A DNA stretch of 64,000 bases from Planctomycetaceae bacterium (GCA_021732415.1 JAKFVC010000077.1:47801-111800), one strand, 5' to 3'; shown: positions 25,612 to 35,894, counted from the stretch's first letter. The notes: a model not told the origin generated them from the sequence alone. Program-made: numbers and translations.

Positions 25612-25644
25612 CAGGAACCCGGTTTACCTCAAGCCGGGTTCCTG
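25612..25644 (+). terminator. Terminator-like hairpin after tsf
   Basis: An 11-bp perfect stem, CAGGAACCCGG (25612-25622) with CCGGGTTCCTG (25634-25644), loop of 11, followed by TATTCC rather than a clean U-tract. Confidence 0.65.
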
Positions 25645-25698
25645 TATTCCACCAGATCATGCCTGTATTTTGTCAGATTATGGTAGCAAATCATCATT

Positions 25699-26475
25699 AT
25701 GCCAGAATCCAACGCCACGGCGGGTAACGGTTCGACTCCTCTCGTTTACAAACGCGTGCTGCTCAAACTGAGTGGCGAGAGCTTTGGACGAAACGGTGAG
25801 TCCGGAATCAGCATCACCGAGATCAAGGGGATCTGCGAGCAGATCAAACGTGTCGTCGAGACCAACGTGCAACTGGCAATCGTGGTCGGCGGCGGCAATA
25901 TCTTACGAGGCCGGAACTTCGCGGCTTTTAGTGCGACGATCAATCAGCCGACTGCCCATTACATGGGCATGCTGGCCACCGTCATCAACGCCCTCGCACT
26001 GCAGGATGCCCTGGAAAACGCCGGGGTGTCGACTCGCGTGCAATCGGCCTTACGAATTGAAGGCGTGGCCGAACCGTTCATTCGTCGTCGCTGCATGCGT
26101 CATCTGGAAAAGGGACGCGTCGTCATTCTCGCCGCAGGTACGGGCAGTCCGTTCGTGACCACCGACACGGCTGCCGCGCTACGGGCTCGGGAAATCGATG
26201 CGGATGTCGTGTTGAAGGCAACTCGGGTCGATGGCGTTTATTCAGAAGACCCCGAGAAGAATCCTCACGCCACGCGGTACTCGGAAATTACCTACCAGGA
26301 TGTGCTCTCGAAGAACCTGCAAGTGATGGATGCCCAGGCCATTCACCACTGCATGGAACACGGCTTGCCGATTGTGGTCTTCAACTATTTGAAGGCCGGA
26401 AACATCGAGCGCGCCTGTGCGGGGGAAAGAATCGGGACACGGGTCGTGACTTCGAATCAGTTGACCGAGAAGTAA
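25699..26475 (+). CDS. pyrH: UMP kinase
   Basis: 258 residues including a short N-terminal extension ([13 protein letters not shown]). The amino-acid-kinase fold begins [14 protein letters not shown]. Further conserved: [69 protein letters not shown] and the C-terminal [11 protein letters not shown]. It phosphorylates UMP to UDP as a hexamer, normally inhibited by UTP. In many bacteria frr follows pyrH; here the next gene is on the other strand, so frr must lie elsewhere. Confidence 0.96.
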   Translation: MPESNATAGNGSTPLVYKRVLLKLSGESFGRNGESGISITEIKGICEQIKRVVETNVQLAIVVGGGNILRGRNFAAFSATINQPTAHYMGMLATVINALALQDALENAGVSTRVQSALRIEGVAEPFIRRRCMRHLEKGRVVILAAGTGSPFVTTDTAAALRAREIDADVVLKATRVDGVYSEDPEKNPHATRYSEITYQDVLSKNLQVMDAQAIHHCMEHGLPIVVFNYLKAGNIERACAGERIGTRVVTSNQLTEK

Positions 26476-26494
26476 TGAGTGCAGATTGCGGTCA

Positions 26495-26535
26495 ATGGGA
26501 GGGCGAGGGACCCAGAGGGTACCCCGCCCTCCCAT
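26495..26535. repeat. Short palindrome related to the GGAG-head REP family
   Basis: ATGGGAGGGCGAGGGACCCA and its partner GTACCCCGCCCTCCCAT form an imperfect hairpin between the convergent pyrH and phosphatase genes. It may serve as a shared 3' hairpin. Confidence 0.6.
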
Positions 26536-26557
26536 CAGCCGTAACCTACTTCGCGTG

Positions 26558-28111
26558 CTACTTGATTCGCATCACCAGGAGCGTACGATCGTCGGTGTTC
26601 TTTTTGCGAACCCGGCCAGCATGCTCTTCGGCGCGCTGCCAGATCGCTTCGAAAATGTTTTCGACCGAGTCAGCGGATGCTCGGCGGATGGCTTCCACGA
26701 CACCGTCCACGCCAAACAGCCGGTGCTCCTCGTCGCGGATTTCGGTGATGCCATCCGATAGCAGAACCAGCAGATCACCCGGCTGAAGTTCTGACTCCAG
26801 GCTGCGATATTCCACGTCCTCGACAATGCCTAGCAGCAGTCCTTGAGCTTCCAGCAACGAGACTTGCCCGTCGCGCACCAGGATCGGAGCAGGGTGGCCC
26901 GCATTGCAATGGGTCAGGAGTCGCGTGGAGGCGTCGTAGACCCCATAGAAGAGGCTCATGAACTGGTGCTCGCCGGTGATCGAATGGAGCGCCCGGTTCA
27001 ACCGATCCATGGCGACCGACGGATGCCAGTCGTGTGCCGCGCGACGCCCGGACATCGACTTCAACGCCCCCTTCGCCGCATTCATCACCAACGCTGCCGG
27101 CACGCTATTCCCCGAGGCATCACCCACCACGATGATTGTCGATTCGGCCGTCAGAGCTTCCAGCTCGCACATGTCGCCACCGACTTCGTGCCGACTGAGG
27201 CACCGATAGACGGCGTCAAATCCGCAGTACTCGGACAAGTACGGCCGGCGAAGTCCACTTTCCGGATCAGAGACGGCCCGCAGTTCCTTCTGGATCCGCC
27301 GCTGAGCTTCACTTTCTCGCAACAGAACGACGCGTTCCAGCAGCAAGGCAATATGCCCGGCCACAACGCGTAGCGGTTCGATCTCGGGCTCGTACGAGGA
27401 ATGCTCGCGACGGTCGTAGACCCACAGCGTGCCGATGGGAACGAGCGACGACTGCACCACGGCACACAAACCGCACCGGGCATCACGCGACAGCCAGCGA
27501 TCATCCAACTCCGATTGCCGTGTCACGAACGAAAAACCACGAGACAACGCTTCGAGATCCGGACGACTGGAGCTCACTTCGCGATTGGTCGCCGGCAGGC
27601 TGCGCGCATCCAAACCATATGCCGCTCGCAGTTTCAGCCGGTTCGTCGCGGGATTCAACAGGTAAAAGCCCGCCGAATGATAGCCTGTCAAACGGACTGC
27701 CGCGGCGAGCAGATCGTGGAGATTGTCCCCCAGGCTTTGCTCAGACTGAGGAGCCTGCCCTAGTCCGGACAGAGTCTCCACAGCTGCCGTGCGCGTGGCG
27801 AGGGCTTGTTCCATCTGGGCCAGTTGACTCAGCATTTGCCCGATTTGTTCGGCCAACGCGCGCACCGGTGCGACGTAACTCTCTACGGGATGATCGGCAG
27901 GAAACTCCAGAATCAGCAGGCCGACATGGTTCTCACCATCATCGACGTAGTGATAGCTGGCGTGCAGACCTTGTTCTTCGCAGCGGGCTTTGATGGCCTC
28001 GGTCGATTCTGGACCCGCGGCGACATAGCGCAACGGCCACCCGGTTGTCTCACCAAATTGGCAACACAAGTCCTGGATCAGGTCTTGAGTCTTTCTGGCC
28101 AATTGGATCAT
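26558..28111 (-). CDS. RsbU/SpoIIE-type PP2C phosphatase with GAF domain
   Basis: 517 residues. The N-terminal half contains a GAF-like sensor (about 130-265: VRLTGYHSAGFYLLNPATNRLKLRAAYGLD ... VVQSSLVPIGTLWVYDR) preceded by a helical region. The C-terminal 230 residues are the SpoIIE phosphatase domain. It carries the metal-binding Asp residues in STIIVVGDASGNSVPAALVMNAAKGAL and LVLLSDGITEIRDEEHRLFG, and the NAGHPAPILV strand. Such enzymes dephosphorylate anti-anti-sigma factors (STAS proteins) in partner-switching cascades. No STAS or anti-sigma gene is adjacent, so its target is unknown. Cytoplasmic. Confidence 0.86.
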   Translation of the reverse strand: MIQLARKTQDLIQDLCCQFGETTGWPLRYVAAGPESTEAIKARCEEQGLHASYHYVDDGENHVGLLILEFPADHPVESYVAPVRALAEQIGQMLSQLAQMEQALATRTAAVETLSGLGQAPQSEQSLGDNLHDLLAAAVRLTGYHSAGFYLLNPATNRLKLRAAYGLDARSLPATNREVSSSRPDLEALSRGFSFVTRQSELDDRWLSRDARCGLCAVVQSSLVPIGTLWVYDRREHSSYEPEIEPLRVVAGHIALLLERVVLLRESEAQRRIQKELRAVSDPESGLRRPYLSEYCGFDAVYRCLSRHEVGGDMCELEALTAESTIIVVGDASGNSVPAALVMNAAKGALKSMSGRRAAHDWHPSVAMDRLNRALHSITGEHQFMSLFYGVYDASTRLLTHCNAGHPAPILVRDGQVSLLEAQGLLLGIVEDVEYRSLESELQPGDLLVLLSDGITEIRDEEHRLFGVDGVVEAIRRASADSVENIFEAIWQRAEEHAGRVRKKNTDDRTLLVMRIK

Positions 28112-28499
28112 GGGTGTGTTCTACAGGGCGGCGTCTCAAAACTTCAAGTTGTTGCACGAATCAGCCACGTTGGTTGCTGCGTGTCAGTTTTGTCCGCGCC
28201 AATAGTTTAGCATCGGTCAGCCGTGGCGGAATCCTTATTCAATCTCCACCCGTCATTACAACCGGCAAAGTCTGGTCTGATCCGCAATTTGTTAAGGCGC
28301 ACTCCAAATATCGGACTGAGTTCCGCTCCTTCACATCAAGTCGAAATTCGGTCTCAACAAACGAACGGCCGGAGCATATCGCTATGCCCCGGCCACGCAC
28401 TTTTTCGAGAAGTCGCTCACGAAATCTGTTTTTCAGCGAGCGATGGTCAGTACCGATTTTCTGACTGACTGTCCAATCGATGACGAATGTCGTTATCGA
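28112..28499. other. Intergenic region, nothing recognised
   Basis: About 390 bases between the DUF1559 3' end and the phosphatase start, both on the minus strand. Short frames have no ribosome-binding site or family similarity. A small inverted repeat CGATGACGAATGTCGTTATCG lies near 28478-28498, possibly a 3' hairpin for the DUF1559 gene. Confidence 0.4.
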
Positions 28500-29561
28500 T
28501 TAGAGCTCACCAACGACTTCGCCACCTTGTCGGGTACACAGCGCACCAAAAGTGATGTAGCTGACGCTCTCCGAAATGAAGCGCACAGAACCATCACCCA
28601 TGCACACATGAGCCCCACCGACGTGGAAACTATAAACTTCGCTGACATTGGTGCCGTTCACCATCGAGCGTCCGCCGAGGGTGAAACCCGAAGGATCCGT
28701 GGCAGAACGCGTCGTTCCGTCCAGGCTCAGACCCGCATCAGGATCAGCCCAGCCAGTACCGTCGTGATTGTAGTTGACCGTTCCGGACTGCGTGATCTTC
28801 GCCTGGGCCTTGGAATCCGAACCCGTATAGCCAGCGGCGGTCATGATCTTAGCGTACACCCATGCGTCAGGCTTACCTGCCGACTCGACAACCATGATCG
28901 TGTTCGACGTGCCATCGGAGACGTCTCGAATTCTCGCCGTGTAGGGGGGCTTGGCGAGCACGCCCTGAACGGCTGCGGTTCCCGACAGATCGGTCAGGCC
29001 GTTCCCCGTATAATAAGCCTTCTTGATTTCATTCATCGAACCATAGTCACCGGCAGCCGAGCCTGTCGCAAGACCAGCGAGCTTGGGGCCCCACACCGGG
29101 TCAAATCGGGTAGTCGTAGGAGTCGACGGACACGTATAAACCGGCAGTGGTTTGCTCACCACGGGGAGGTTTGAGCTATCCCACCACGGCTGATTGGGAT
29201 TGTAGATATTATACATATTAGCCTGATCCATGTACGGCAAGCACATCACCGTCCAGGAAATGTAGGACGTCTGGTTGGCGGGCACGGTATTGCAATCACC
29301 AGTGCCGGGCGAGTATGCCGTCCCAATGCAGGTTTTGGGATCAAAGCGGCTGGGCGGAAAGGTCGAGTGCGAACTTTCATAGTTGTGGAGCGCCAGCCCC
29401 AACTGCTTCATGTTGTTCTTGCACTGTGAACGTCGAGCTGCCTCCCGAGCCTGCTGGACCGCAGGCAGCAGCAGTGCAATCAAGACGGCGATAATAGCGA
29501 TCACGACCAACAGTTCGATTAATGTGAAGCCACGATTCCTAGCGCGATGTCCGAACAACAT
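28500..29561 (-). CDS. DUF1559 prepilin-like protein
   Basis: 353 residues. The N-terminal leader and helix [35 protein letters not shown] is a prepilin cleavage site followed by a pilin-type helix. [26 protein letters not shown] is the DUF1559 start. The C terminus holds the H-x9-DG motif ([18 protein letters not shown]) and ends in GEVVGEL. ATG 29561 has a strong AAGGAGG site. The family is greatly expanded in planctomycetes and presumed to form surface or secretion-related filaments, but function is unproven. A small lipoprotein gene follows 100 bases upstream in the same orientation. Confidence 0.92.
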   Translation of the reverse strand: MLFGHRARNRGFTLIELLVVIAIIAVLIALLLPAVQQAREAARRSQCKNNMKQLGLALHNYESSHSTFPPSRFDPKTCIGTAYSPGTGDCNTVPANQTSYISWTVMCLPYMDQANMYNIYNPNQPWWDSSNLPVVSKPLPVYTCPSTPTTTRFDPVWGPKLAGLATGSAAGDYGSMNEIKKAYYTGNGLTDLSGTAAVQGVLAKPPYTARIRDVSDGTSNTIMVVESAGKPDAWVYAKIMTAAGYTGSDSKAQAKITQSGTVNYNHDGTGWADPDAGLSLDGTTRSATDPSGFTLGGRSMVNGTNVSEVYSFHVGGAHVCMGDGSVRFISESVSYITFGALCTRQGGEVVGEL

Positions 29562-29660
29562 AGACCTCCTTAAAAAAAGTATCAGAGAACATCAGGCCCA
29601 AAACAACTGGTGCCCGACTTGCGTGGGTCAGAACAAGTTAAGCGAATCAGACCAGTCTCA

Positions 29661-30185
29661 TCAGCGTTTCAGCTCGAACGCAGGCAGAACATTATGCCCC
29701 TGCTTAAGCTGCACCTTGAGCCCCGAAGTCTTCGGATCTTGATAGCGTTTAGGAAGTAGCTCGGGATAATTGTCGTCTCGTCCACGGTTTTCGGGATCTT
29801 GCCAAGAGACCGTCACGACAAAATCACCTGCCGGAGCACCATCTCCCAACGCGTAGGTGAAGAGTTGAAACTTGCCAGCTTTGTCGCATGTACCACGGGG
29901 GTTCAGCGGTGCTCCCTCTTCCCCCGATTCTGTTTCGACAGCGGGGCCAGATTCTGTGCGGTGAAACGTAATCGACGCATTGCTCGCAGGCTTGCCTTCG
30001 AACAGGACCTGACCCGACACGGGAAATAATTCTTCGTCATGGTGAATGTAACCGCGGTCAGTTGACGAGCCACATCCAAGGCACCACGTACTCACCAGGC
30101 ACAGGCAGTATGTGACCCACCTCCAATGGCGGCCATTCAGGTCGTTGGATCGACTATTCTCAAACTGCTCTAAAACATCTGCCAT
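29661..30185 (-). CDS. Predicted lipoprotein with carboxypeptidase-regulatory-like beta domain
   Basis: 174 residues. An unusually long basic N-region precedes the hydrophobic stretch YCLCLVSTWCLGCGS, in which LGC is a plausible lipobox. The mature part VSGQVLFEGKPASNASITFHRTE ... GAPAGDFVVTVSWQ resembles transthyretin-like/carboxypeptidase-regulatory beta-sandwich domains often encoded next to DUF1559 genes in planctomycetes. The start could be ATG 30185 or GTG 30191; GGAGGAATA lies just before both. Probably transcribed together with the DUF1559 gene 100 bases downstream. Confidence 0.7.
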   Translation of the reverse strand: MADVLEQFENSRSNDLNGRHWRWVTYCLCLVSTWCLGCGSSTDRGYIHHDEELFPVSGQVLFEGKPASNASITFHRTESGPAVETESGEEGAPLNPRGTCDKAGKFQLFTYALGDGAPAGDFVVTVSWQDPENRGRDDNYPELLPKRYQDPKTSGLKVQLKQGHNVLPAFELKR

Positions 30186-30191
30186 CCGCAC

Positions 30192-30498
30192 TATTCCTCC
30201 GTTGTTTGTGAACGGGGGTCAGCGTAGGGCACGACTGTGATGATTTCGCGAGTGGCCCATGAAGTATTCGTGAATAAACCAATGTTTAACTCCACCGCTA
30301 TTCAACGATTAAATTGCTCCGATGTGTCTCAAATAGCACCGACATTGGCCACGACTCCCGACGTCCCAACCAGCCTTAGCACACCGGTGAACGGAAATGG
30401 CCAAGTTGTGGGAGCTTTAGACGGCAGACATCGCTGAACGCCCCGAAATGGATGACTTTTTTGAATTCCAAAACCCAAGCATCAACCGACATTGATGC
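30192..30498. other. Divergent intergenic region, no gene
   Basis: It separates the lipoprotein gene (minus) from the redoxin gene (plus). A hairpin AAGCATCA...TGATGCTT (about 30477-30500) lies just before the redoxin promoter. Otherwise nothing recognised. Confidence 0.4.
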
Positions 30499-30527
30499 TT
30501 GCTTCGCCTGTTCGTAGGCACTATCAT
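30499..30527 (+). promoter_or_regulatory. Putative sigma-70-type promoter of the redoxin gene
   Basis: TTGCTT (30499-30504) and TATCAT (30522-30527) with a 17-base spacer, 42 bases upstream of the start codon. The fit is moderate. Confidence 0.35.
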
Positions 30528-30568
30528 CTGAAGTGGACAGTATTCAATTCATCCACAAGGAGTCCGAA

Positions 30569-31180
30569 ATGGTGCGTATTGCTGCTGCATTGGTCTTAAT
30601 TGCTGCGTGCGTTATTCCGGCATTTGCCGAAGACAAGGCACCTGCCACCAAGGTGGAAGCCAAAGCGGAGAAGAAGTTCGCTGTCGGCGATCAGGCTCCT
30701 GAATTCAAGATCAAGGACGCCTCGGGCAAGGTCATTGACTTGACCGAATTGACCGCCAAGGGCCCGGTTCTGGTCCGCCTGACCTGTGGCTGCTCCGGTT
30801 GCGACAAGGAACTCGCCTACTTCAAGGAAATCGACGCGGCTTACAAAGACCAGGGACTGACCAGTCTGCTGATCTTCAAGGAACCCGACACCAAGATGGC
30901 CAAGTACGCCGTCGACAAGAAGCTCGGCATGCTCTACGCGGTCGACACGAAGGGTGATAGCTGGAAGGTCTTCCAGACGACTTCCATGCCCACCAATTTC
31001 CTGATCGCCAAGGGTGGCAAGATTTCCTCGATCGCCGCCGGCTGTGACCCGAGCGGTCTGCTGGCCAACAAGGTCTCAGAAAAGGCCGCGAAGGTCATCG
31101 GGGCGGCAGTGGTCGACGTCAAGAAGCAAGTTGATACGAAGCCTGCTGAGAAGGTCGAGAAGAAAGAAGAAAAGAAGTAA
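30569..31180 (+). CDS. Secreted redoxin/peroxiredoxin-like protein
   Basis: 203 residues. The signal peptide is VRIAAALVLIAACVIPAFA|ED. A thioredoxin-fold domain (about 37-180) begins FAVGDQAPEFKIKDASGKVIDLTEL, as in AhpC/TSA and TlpA proteins. The redox site is TCGCSGCDKEL, and TTSMPTNFLI contains the cis-Pro. A Lys/Glu-rich tail ends EKVEKKEEKK. ATG 30569 with AAGGAG upstream is the start. The extracytoplasmic site and Cys motif suggest a thiol oxidoreductase; peroxidase activity is not certain. Confidence 0.8.
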   Translation: MVRIAAALVLIAACVIPAFAEDKAPATKVEAKAEKKFAVGDQAPEFKIKDASGKVIDLTELTAKGPVLVRLTCGCSGCDKELAYFKEIDAAYKDQGLTSLLIFKEPDTKMAKYAVDKKLGMLYAVDTKGDSWKVFQTTSMPTNFLIAKGGKISSIAAGCDPSGLLANKVSEKAAKVIGAAVVDVKKQVDTKPAEKVEKKEEKK

Positions 31181-31218
31181 GACGCCACCGGCGCTCGGTG
31201 ATCTCAATTCAAACCAAG

Positions 31219-31257
31219 GCGATTGTTGTGACGTGTGGTCATGACAATCGCTTTTTT
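31219..31257 (+). terminator. Rho-independent terminator after the redoxin gene
   Basis: Stem GCGATTGT (31219-31226) with ACAATCGC (31244-31251), an inner TGAC/GTCA helix, and a run of six T at 31252-31257. Confidence 0.85.
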
Positions 31258-31318
31258 CGTTGAGGGTCTAATTGCCAGCGACGGAGAAAAAGTTCCCGGC
31301 CCGCCGCTCATAACTCTC

Positions 31319-31345
31319 TAGGTGAGCCGGGTGCTGTAGGAGGCG
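31319..31345. repeat. Single REP half, AGGTGAGCCGGGTG family
   Basis: TAGGTGAGCCGGGTGCTGTA matches the inner arm of the nested repeat at 15431-15671. It lies between the redoxin terminator and the ferredoxin stop. Confidence 0.6.
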
Positions 31346-31357
31346 AGTACACGCATC

Positions 31358-31765
31358 TCAGCTTGAAGGCTGAGCTGCCCGCTCACAAGACGCACACGCT
31401 GCCCCGAAAGTCTCCGGACGCCGGTCAGCACACTGGCCATTGTTGAGACAGTCCGCCGGGATCAGCAGATCTTCCAGAATGCGACCGCCGAGCACGGTTT
31501 CATCCAGAATGCGCGGCACATCGCTGGGCTGCACGTGGCCGTACCAGATCCCCTGCGGGTAAATGACTACGGTGGGCCCGAGCTCACACTGTTCGAGGCA
31601 CCCCGCCTTATTGGCCCGGACCAGCGGCCCCAGCTTCCGTTTCGCCACCTCGACCTTGAAGGCTTCGCGTAAGGCTTCGGTCCCCTCGGGGTCGCAGCAG
31701 CCGCGGCGGTGGTTGGGTTCGCGCTGATTGCAGCAGACGAAAATGTGGCTCGTAAACGGAGACAT
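31358..31765 (-). CDS. Thioredoxin-like [2Fe-2S] ferredoxin
   Basis: 135 residues. HIFVCCNQREPNHRRGCCDPEG begins the thioredoxin-fold 2Fe-2S domain; the cluster ligands are the early Cys pair together with C-L-E-Q-C in NKAGCLEQCELGPTVVIYPQGIWYG. The C-terminal extension (CLNNGQCADRRPETFGAACASCERA) has further Cys. This matches stand-alone shethna-type ferredoxins of unknown partner. The start at ATG 31765 is chosen since upstream codons lack similarity. A zinc-ribbon membrane protein gene lies 40 bases upstream in the same direction, so they probably form an operon. Confidence 0.83.
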   Translation of the reverse strand: MSPFTSHIFVCCNQREPNHRRGCCDPEGTEALREAFKVEVAKRKLGPLVRANKAGCLEQCELGPTVVIYPQGIWYGHVQPSDVPRILDETVLGGRILEDLLIPADCLNNGQCADRRPETFGAACASCERAAQPSS

Positions 31766-31805
31766 AATAGAGAACAACGATCCCTGAAGGGCCTGAAGGC
31801 GATTG

Positions 31806-32036
31806 TTAAACGGATACTCGCAGGCCGCAACTCGGGCAGTAGTCACTCCCCGCAGCGATCTCAGCTCCGCAGCCCGGACATTTCTTGAGTTGCGGATGGG
31901 GTTGGTTTCCGCCGTCCCCAGCACGCGTCCCCAAAATGTATCGGGCGACTGGCACAATCACCACCATCATGATGATCCCAAACAGGATCAACAGGATGAT
32001 CAACTCCATGGGGCCAATTCCAAATCCGCCTCGCAT
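31806..32036 (-). CDS. Small membrane protein with C-terminal zinc ribbon
   Basis: 76 residues from ATG 32036, preceded by GGAGGATCCC. One hydrophobic helix (PMELIILLILFGIIMMVVIVPVARYIL) is followed by a zinc ribbon, KKCPGCGAEIAAGSDYCPSCGLRV, with two CxxC pairs. The reading frame continues upstream for 48 codons, but that part translates a repeat (32108-32209) and is excluded. This resembles small zinc-ribbon anchors of unknown role; first gene of a probable pair with the ferredoxin. Confidence 0.75.
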   Translation of the reverse strand: MRGGFGIGPMELIILLILFGIIMMVVIVPVARYILGTRAGDGGNQPHPQLKKCPGCGAEIAAGSDYCPSCGLRVSV

Positions 32037-32107
32037 GGGATCCTCCGAAGTACAGGGAAGTTTGAGTATCGATGTCGCAGGAGGTCTCCAGGCTGGGAGA
32101 TTCCCGC

Positions 32108-32230
32108 ATTCGTGATTCGAGTCAATGGGAGGGTGAGGCTCCTGCCGAACCGCAAGCGTCAATCGGCCCACGCCAGACAATCCGGTTCGGCAGGAGCCTC
32201 ACCCTCCCATGACGTCGAAATAGCCTTCAC
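32108..32230. repeat. Discrete 123-base REP unit with conserved outer flanks
   Basis: The palindromic part ATGGGAGGGTGAGGCTCCTG ... CCCTCCCAT (32124-32210) is bordered by ATTCGTGATTCGAGTC on the left and GACGTCGAAATAGCCTT on the right. The element at 43517-43636 is the same unit in reverse orientation, with nearly identical arms and borders. The conserved borders beyond the palindrome define the unit's ends. Confidence 0.85.
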
Positions 32231-32339
32231 GGCGTACACCGGCATCGCGAACAATTGCGGCCACCAGAGTGTCCTATCTAGCAGTACGAATTACATGCGA
32301 CAGCGAATCTTGAATGCGTGTTTGCGACTTGTTTGGGGC
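32231..32339. other. Short gap, nothing recognised
   Basis: Between the repeat and the 44-residue protein gene. No feature seen. Confidence 0.3.
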
Positions 32340-32474
32340 CTAATGCAGGTCAATCGATCCGTTTAGCCAGACCCAGATCGCGGTCAGGACGCTGCCGCCG
32401 ATCACGACTGATGGTAGCACGACCAGCAGCAGAAATAACGAGATCAGGACCTGTCCCACGGACTCCCAGAACAT
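32340..32474 (-). CDS. Small single-helix membrane protein (44 aa)
   Basis: A short gene: ATG 32474, stop TAG 32340-32342. On the minus strand AGGAGGCGTCCAAGTC precedes the ATG, giving a near-ideal ribosome-binding site at normal spacing. The product MFWESVGQVLISLFLLLVVL continues PSVVIGGSVLTAIWVWLNGSIDLH. That is one or two hydrophobic stretches with a short hydrophilic end. No family recognised. It lies divergently next to leuS. Confidence 0.6.
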   Translation of the reverse strand: MFWESVGQVLISLFLLLVVLPSVVIGGSVLTAIWVWLNGSIDLH

Positions 32475-32606
32475 GACTTGGACGCCTCCTGGTGACTGAC
32501 AACCCGGCAGTTGGCAAACTGTCAGCCAACAGAATACACTGGGCCACTTGATTCGGTACCTCGGAAAACTCCCCGCCAGTGCTCGATTTTACTGAAAAAA
32601 CGCAAC

Positions 32607-35600
32607 ATGCCTCGTTACGAAGCCCGACGGATTGAAGCCAAGTGGCAAGCCTACTGGGACGCTCATCACACGTTTGAACTGAACGCAGCTCAGGCGGCTG
32701 CGGATCAACCGAAACTGTACGTTCTGGACATGTTTCCGTATCCGTCTGGGGAAGGTCTGCACGTCGGTCACCCGGAAGGCTATACGGCCACCGACATCGT
32801 CTGCCGCTATTCCCGGATGTTGGGCAAGAAAGTCCTCCATCCGATGGGCTGGGACGCCTTCGGCCTGCCTGCTGAAGAGTACGCCATCAAGACCGGAACT
32901 CACCCAGCCGTCAAGACTTACGAAAACATCGACAATTTTCGCCGGCAGTTGAAGATGCTCGGTTTCAGCTACGACTGGAGCCGCGAGTTTTCCACCACCG
33001 ATCCCGATTACTATCGCTGGACGCAATGGATTTTCCTCCAGATCTTCGACACTTGGTACGACCCGACTTTCGAATGGACTGGCCCGGATGGCAAGATGCG
33101 AACAGGGAAGGGCCGTCCCATCGCCGAATTGCCCATTCCGTTAGACGTTGCTGCTCAAGGCCATGACGCAGTCCGCCGCTATCAGGACAAGAACCGCCTC
33201 GCCTATCAGCACGAAGCCCCGGTGAACTGGTGCCCGGAATTGGGGACCGTTCTCGCGAATGAAGAAGTGATCGACGGCAAGAGTGATCGCGGCGGCTATC
33301 CTGTGGAGCGCCGCCCCTTGCGACAGTGGATGCTCCGCATCACGTCTTATGGTGACCGGTTGGGTAATGAGCTCGAAGAGTTGAACTGGCCCGAATCGAT
33401 CAAATTACTCCAACGCAATTGGATTGGCCGTAGCGAAGGGGCCGAGGTCGACTTCTTCATTGGAACCACGGGGCATCAGATTTCCGGCGATGTCCGGTCA
33501 TTGACTCCTGCGGTCATTCAAGCGGATATGGTGAACGCAGCCCGCAAACAATTGGAATTGCCGGGTGAAATCAAGTTCGTCGGTGACGGTCGAACGGGGC
33601 CAGTTCGTCTGCTTCATAATGGTCAGGATTTGAATCTTTCCCCCGAGGTTTTAGGCAAGATTGTCGGCCAAGCCGTCGCTCAACGCTCCCAGGATGTGAT
33701 TGGAACCGACATCGCCTGGAAGGAATGGAAGAAAACACGGGCAGAATCAGGCTTCCCCAAAGAACCTACTGCTGACGCCATTCGCGTTTATACGACGCGG
33801 CCCGATACCTTGTTCGGCGTAACCTATATGGTATTGTCGCCCGAGCACCCCTTCGTCGATCGCCTGACGACCGGCGCGCAGAAAGGGGCCGTTGAAGAAT
33901 ATCGCCGGCTGGCATCCTTGAAGAGCGAACGGGACCGCACAGACGCGGGCAAAACCAAGACTGGCGTCTTCACGGGGGGGTACGCCCTCAATCCCGTGAA
34001 TGGTCAGCCGGTTCCGATCTGGATCGCCGACTACGTCTTGAGCAGCTACGGGACCGGCGCCATCATGGCCGTCCCCGCGCACGACGTGCGCGACTGGGAA
34101 TTCGCTGTCAAGTTCGCGATCCCTATCACCCCTGTCGTCCAAGCCCCGGCAGGTTACGAGTATTCCAAAGAGGAACGCGACCTCGCCCGCGAAGTCAACG
34201 GCCAGACCGAGATGCCGTTCGCTGGCCTGGGCACGGCCACCAATTCGGGACCATACAGCGGGCTCCCCACTCTGGAATTCAAATCGAAAATCTCCGCCGA
34301 GTTGAATGCGCAAGGTTTGGGCAAGATTGCGGTCAACTATCGTCTGCGCGACTGGTTATTCAGCCGCCAGCGCTACTGGGGCGAGCCCTTCCCGATCTGG
34401 CATGAGCTCGACAAAGACGGCCAGCCGACCGGCTTGATGCGGGCCGACACGCCCGCGGAGTTGCCCGTGACGTTGCCCCCGATGGCCGATTTCAAACCGA
34501 CGGGAACGCCCGAGCCGTTGCTCTCGAAAGCGCCCGCCGAGTGGCTCTACAAGACGTTGCCGGATGGGACGCGCCTCAAGCGTGAGACCAACAGCATGCC
34601 GCAATGGGCCGGCTCGTGCTGGTACTACATGCGGTTTATTGACCCCAAGAACCATCAGGCATTTGTTGATCCGGAACTGGCCAAACAATGGCTGCCGGTG
34701 GACCTCTACGTCGGCGGTGCCGAGCATGCCGTGTTGCACCTGTTGTACTCGCGGTTCTGGCACAAGGTGCTGTTTGACCGAGGCCATATCGGCACTCCGG
34801 AGCCATTCGGCCGGCTCGTGAATCAGGGGATGATTCTGGGCGAAGCGGAATTAACCGGCTATCAAGATGCAGCCGGACAGTGGGTCCCCGCCAACATGGC
34901 CACAGACGGTCCTGAAGGTGGGCCGGCTCACGTTCACAAGCAATCCAGCCAGCCGTTGACCTCGATCAAGTTGACTGCCGACCAGGTGACCAAGCAGGGA
35001 AACGACTTCGTCCTCGCCGCGCAGACTGAGATCTCGGTCGACAGCCGCGCTTACAAGATGTCCAAGTCCCGCGGCAACGTCATTAATCCTGACAGTGTCG
35101 TAAAAGAGTACGGCGCGGACGCGTTGCGGCTCTACGAGATGTTCATGGGCCCGCTCGAGGCCACAAAGCCGTGGAACATGAGCGGTGTCGAGGGGATCGC
35201 ACGCTTCCTCGCTCGCGTGTGGCGCATGATTGCTGACGAACGCCAGGACCATGTTGTGCTGAACCCCGCGGTGCAGGACGTCACGCCGACAGTCGAGCAA
35301 ATGCGTACTTTGCACAAGACCATTGCCGTAGTCACCCAAGGCCTGGATGCGTTGAGCTTCAACACGGTCATCAGCCGACTGATGGAGTTCGTCAACGAAA
35401 TCACCCCACAGGAACCGCGTCCGCGAGCGATTCTCGAACCGTTCGTCCTGTTGCTGAGCCCCCTCGCCCCGCACCTTGCGGAAGAGTTATGGGAGTTGCT
35501 CGGACATACGCAAACGCTGGCTTACGAACCGTGGCCGCAGTTTGATCCGCAGTTGCTCGTGGAGAGCGAAGTGGAGATTCCGGTCCAGGTGGGTGGCAAG

Positions 35601-35756
35601 TTGCGAGGTCGCATCAAGTTGCCCGCCGGGGCCAATCAGGAGACCGCCGAAGCCGTGGCCAAGGCCGATCCGAATGTGTCTCAGCACCTGACCGGCAAGC
35701 AGATTGTCAAAGTGATCTTCGTCGTGGATCGCATGTTGAATTTTGTGGCGAAGTAG
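32607..35756 (+). CDS. leuS: Leucyl-tRNA synthetase with two lineage-type insertions
   Basis: 1049 residues from ATG 32607, against about 860 for E. coli LeuRS. HIGH-like HVGH at 52-55 lies in [28 protein letters not shown] at 817-821, and the CP1 editing domain contains [20 protein letters not shown]. About 95 extra residues (roughly 290-385, [16 protein letters not shown]...) interrupt the CP1 domain before that motif. About 50 extra residues ([19 protein letters not shown]...) precede KMSKS. The C-terminal region [16 protein letters not shown] is normal. A start 32 codons earlier is open but lacks similarity. Essential for charging tRNA-Leu. Confidence 0.95.
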   Translation: MPRYEARRIEAKWQAYWDAHHTFELNAAQAAADQPKLYVLDMFPYPSGEGLHVGHPEGYTATDIVCRYSRMLGKKVLHPMGWDAFGLPAEEYAIKTGTHPAVKTYENIDNFRRQLKMLGFSYDWSREFSTTDPDYYRWTQWIFLQIFDTWYDPTFEWTGPDGKMRTGKGRPIAELPIPLDVAAQGHDAVRRYQDKNRLAYQHEAPVNWCPELGTVLANEEVIDGKSDRGGYPVERRPLRQWMLRITSYGDRLGNELEELNWPESIKLLQRNWIGRSEGAEVDFFIGTTGHQISGDVRSLTPAVIQADMVNAARKQLELPGEIKFVGDGRTGPVRLLHNGQDLNLSPEVLGKIVGQAVAQRSQDVIGTDIAWKEWKKTRAESGFPKEPTADAIRVYTTRPDTLFGVTYMVLSPEHPFVDRLTTGAQKGAVEEYRRLASLKSERDRTDAGKTKTGVFTGGYALNPVNGQPVPIWIADYVLSSYGTGAIMAVPAHDVRDWEFAVKFAIPITPVVQAPAGYEYSKEERDLAREVNGQTEMPFAGLGTATNSGPYSGLPTLEFKSKISAELNAQGLGKIAVNYRLRDWLFSRQRYWGEPFPIWHELDKDGQPTGLMRADTPAELPVTLPPMADFKPTGTPEPLLSKAPAEWLYKTLPDGTRLKRETNSMPQWAGSCWYYMRFIDPKNHQAFVDPELAKQWLPVDLYVGGAEHAVLHLLYSRFWHKVLFDRGHIGTPEPFGRLVNQGMILGEAELTGYQDAAGQWVPANMATDGPEGGPAHVHKQSSQPLTSIKLTADQVTKQGNDFVLAAQTEISVDSRAYKMSKSRGNVINPDSVVKEYGADALRLYEMFMGPLEATKPWNMSGVEGIARFLARVWRMIADERQDHVVLNPAVQDVTPTVEQMRTLHKTIAVVTQGLDALSFNTVISRLMEFVNEITPQEPRPRAILEPFVLLLSPLAPHLAEELWELLGHTQTLAYEPWPQFDPQLLVESEVEIPVQVGGKLRGRIKLPAGANQETAEAVAKADPNVSQHLTGKQIVKVIFVVDRMLNFVAK

Positions 35757-35894
35757 CGGCGCGGAAAACCTCTTCGTAGGCGAATTTCCGCTAACGAACC
35801 CGTCGACAACTGTTTCAACTTGGCACTGCGTGGCCTACAATTGTGAAGACCGATTATCGACTCCCCTCCCTCGATCACCAACACGTAAGCATCC

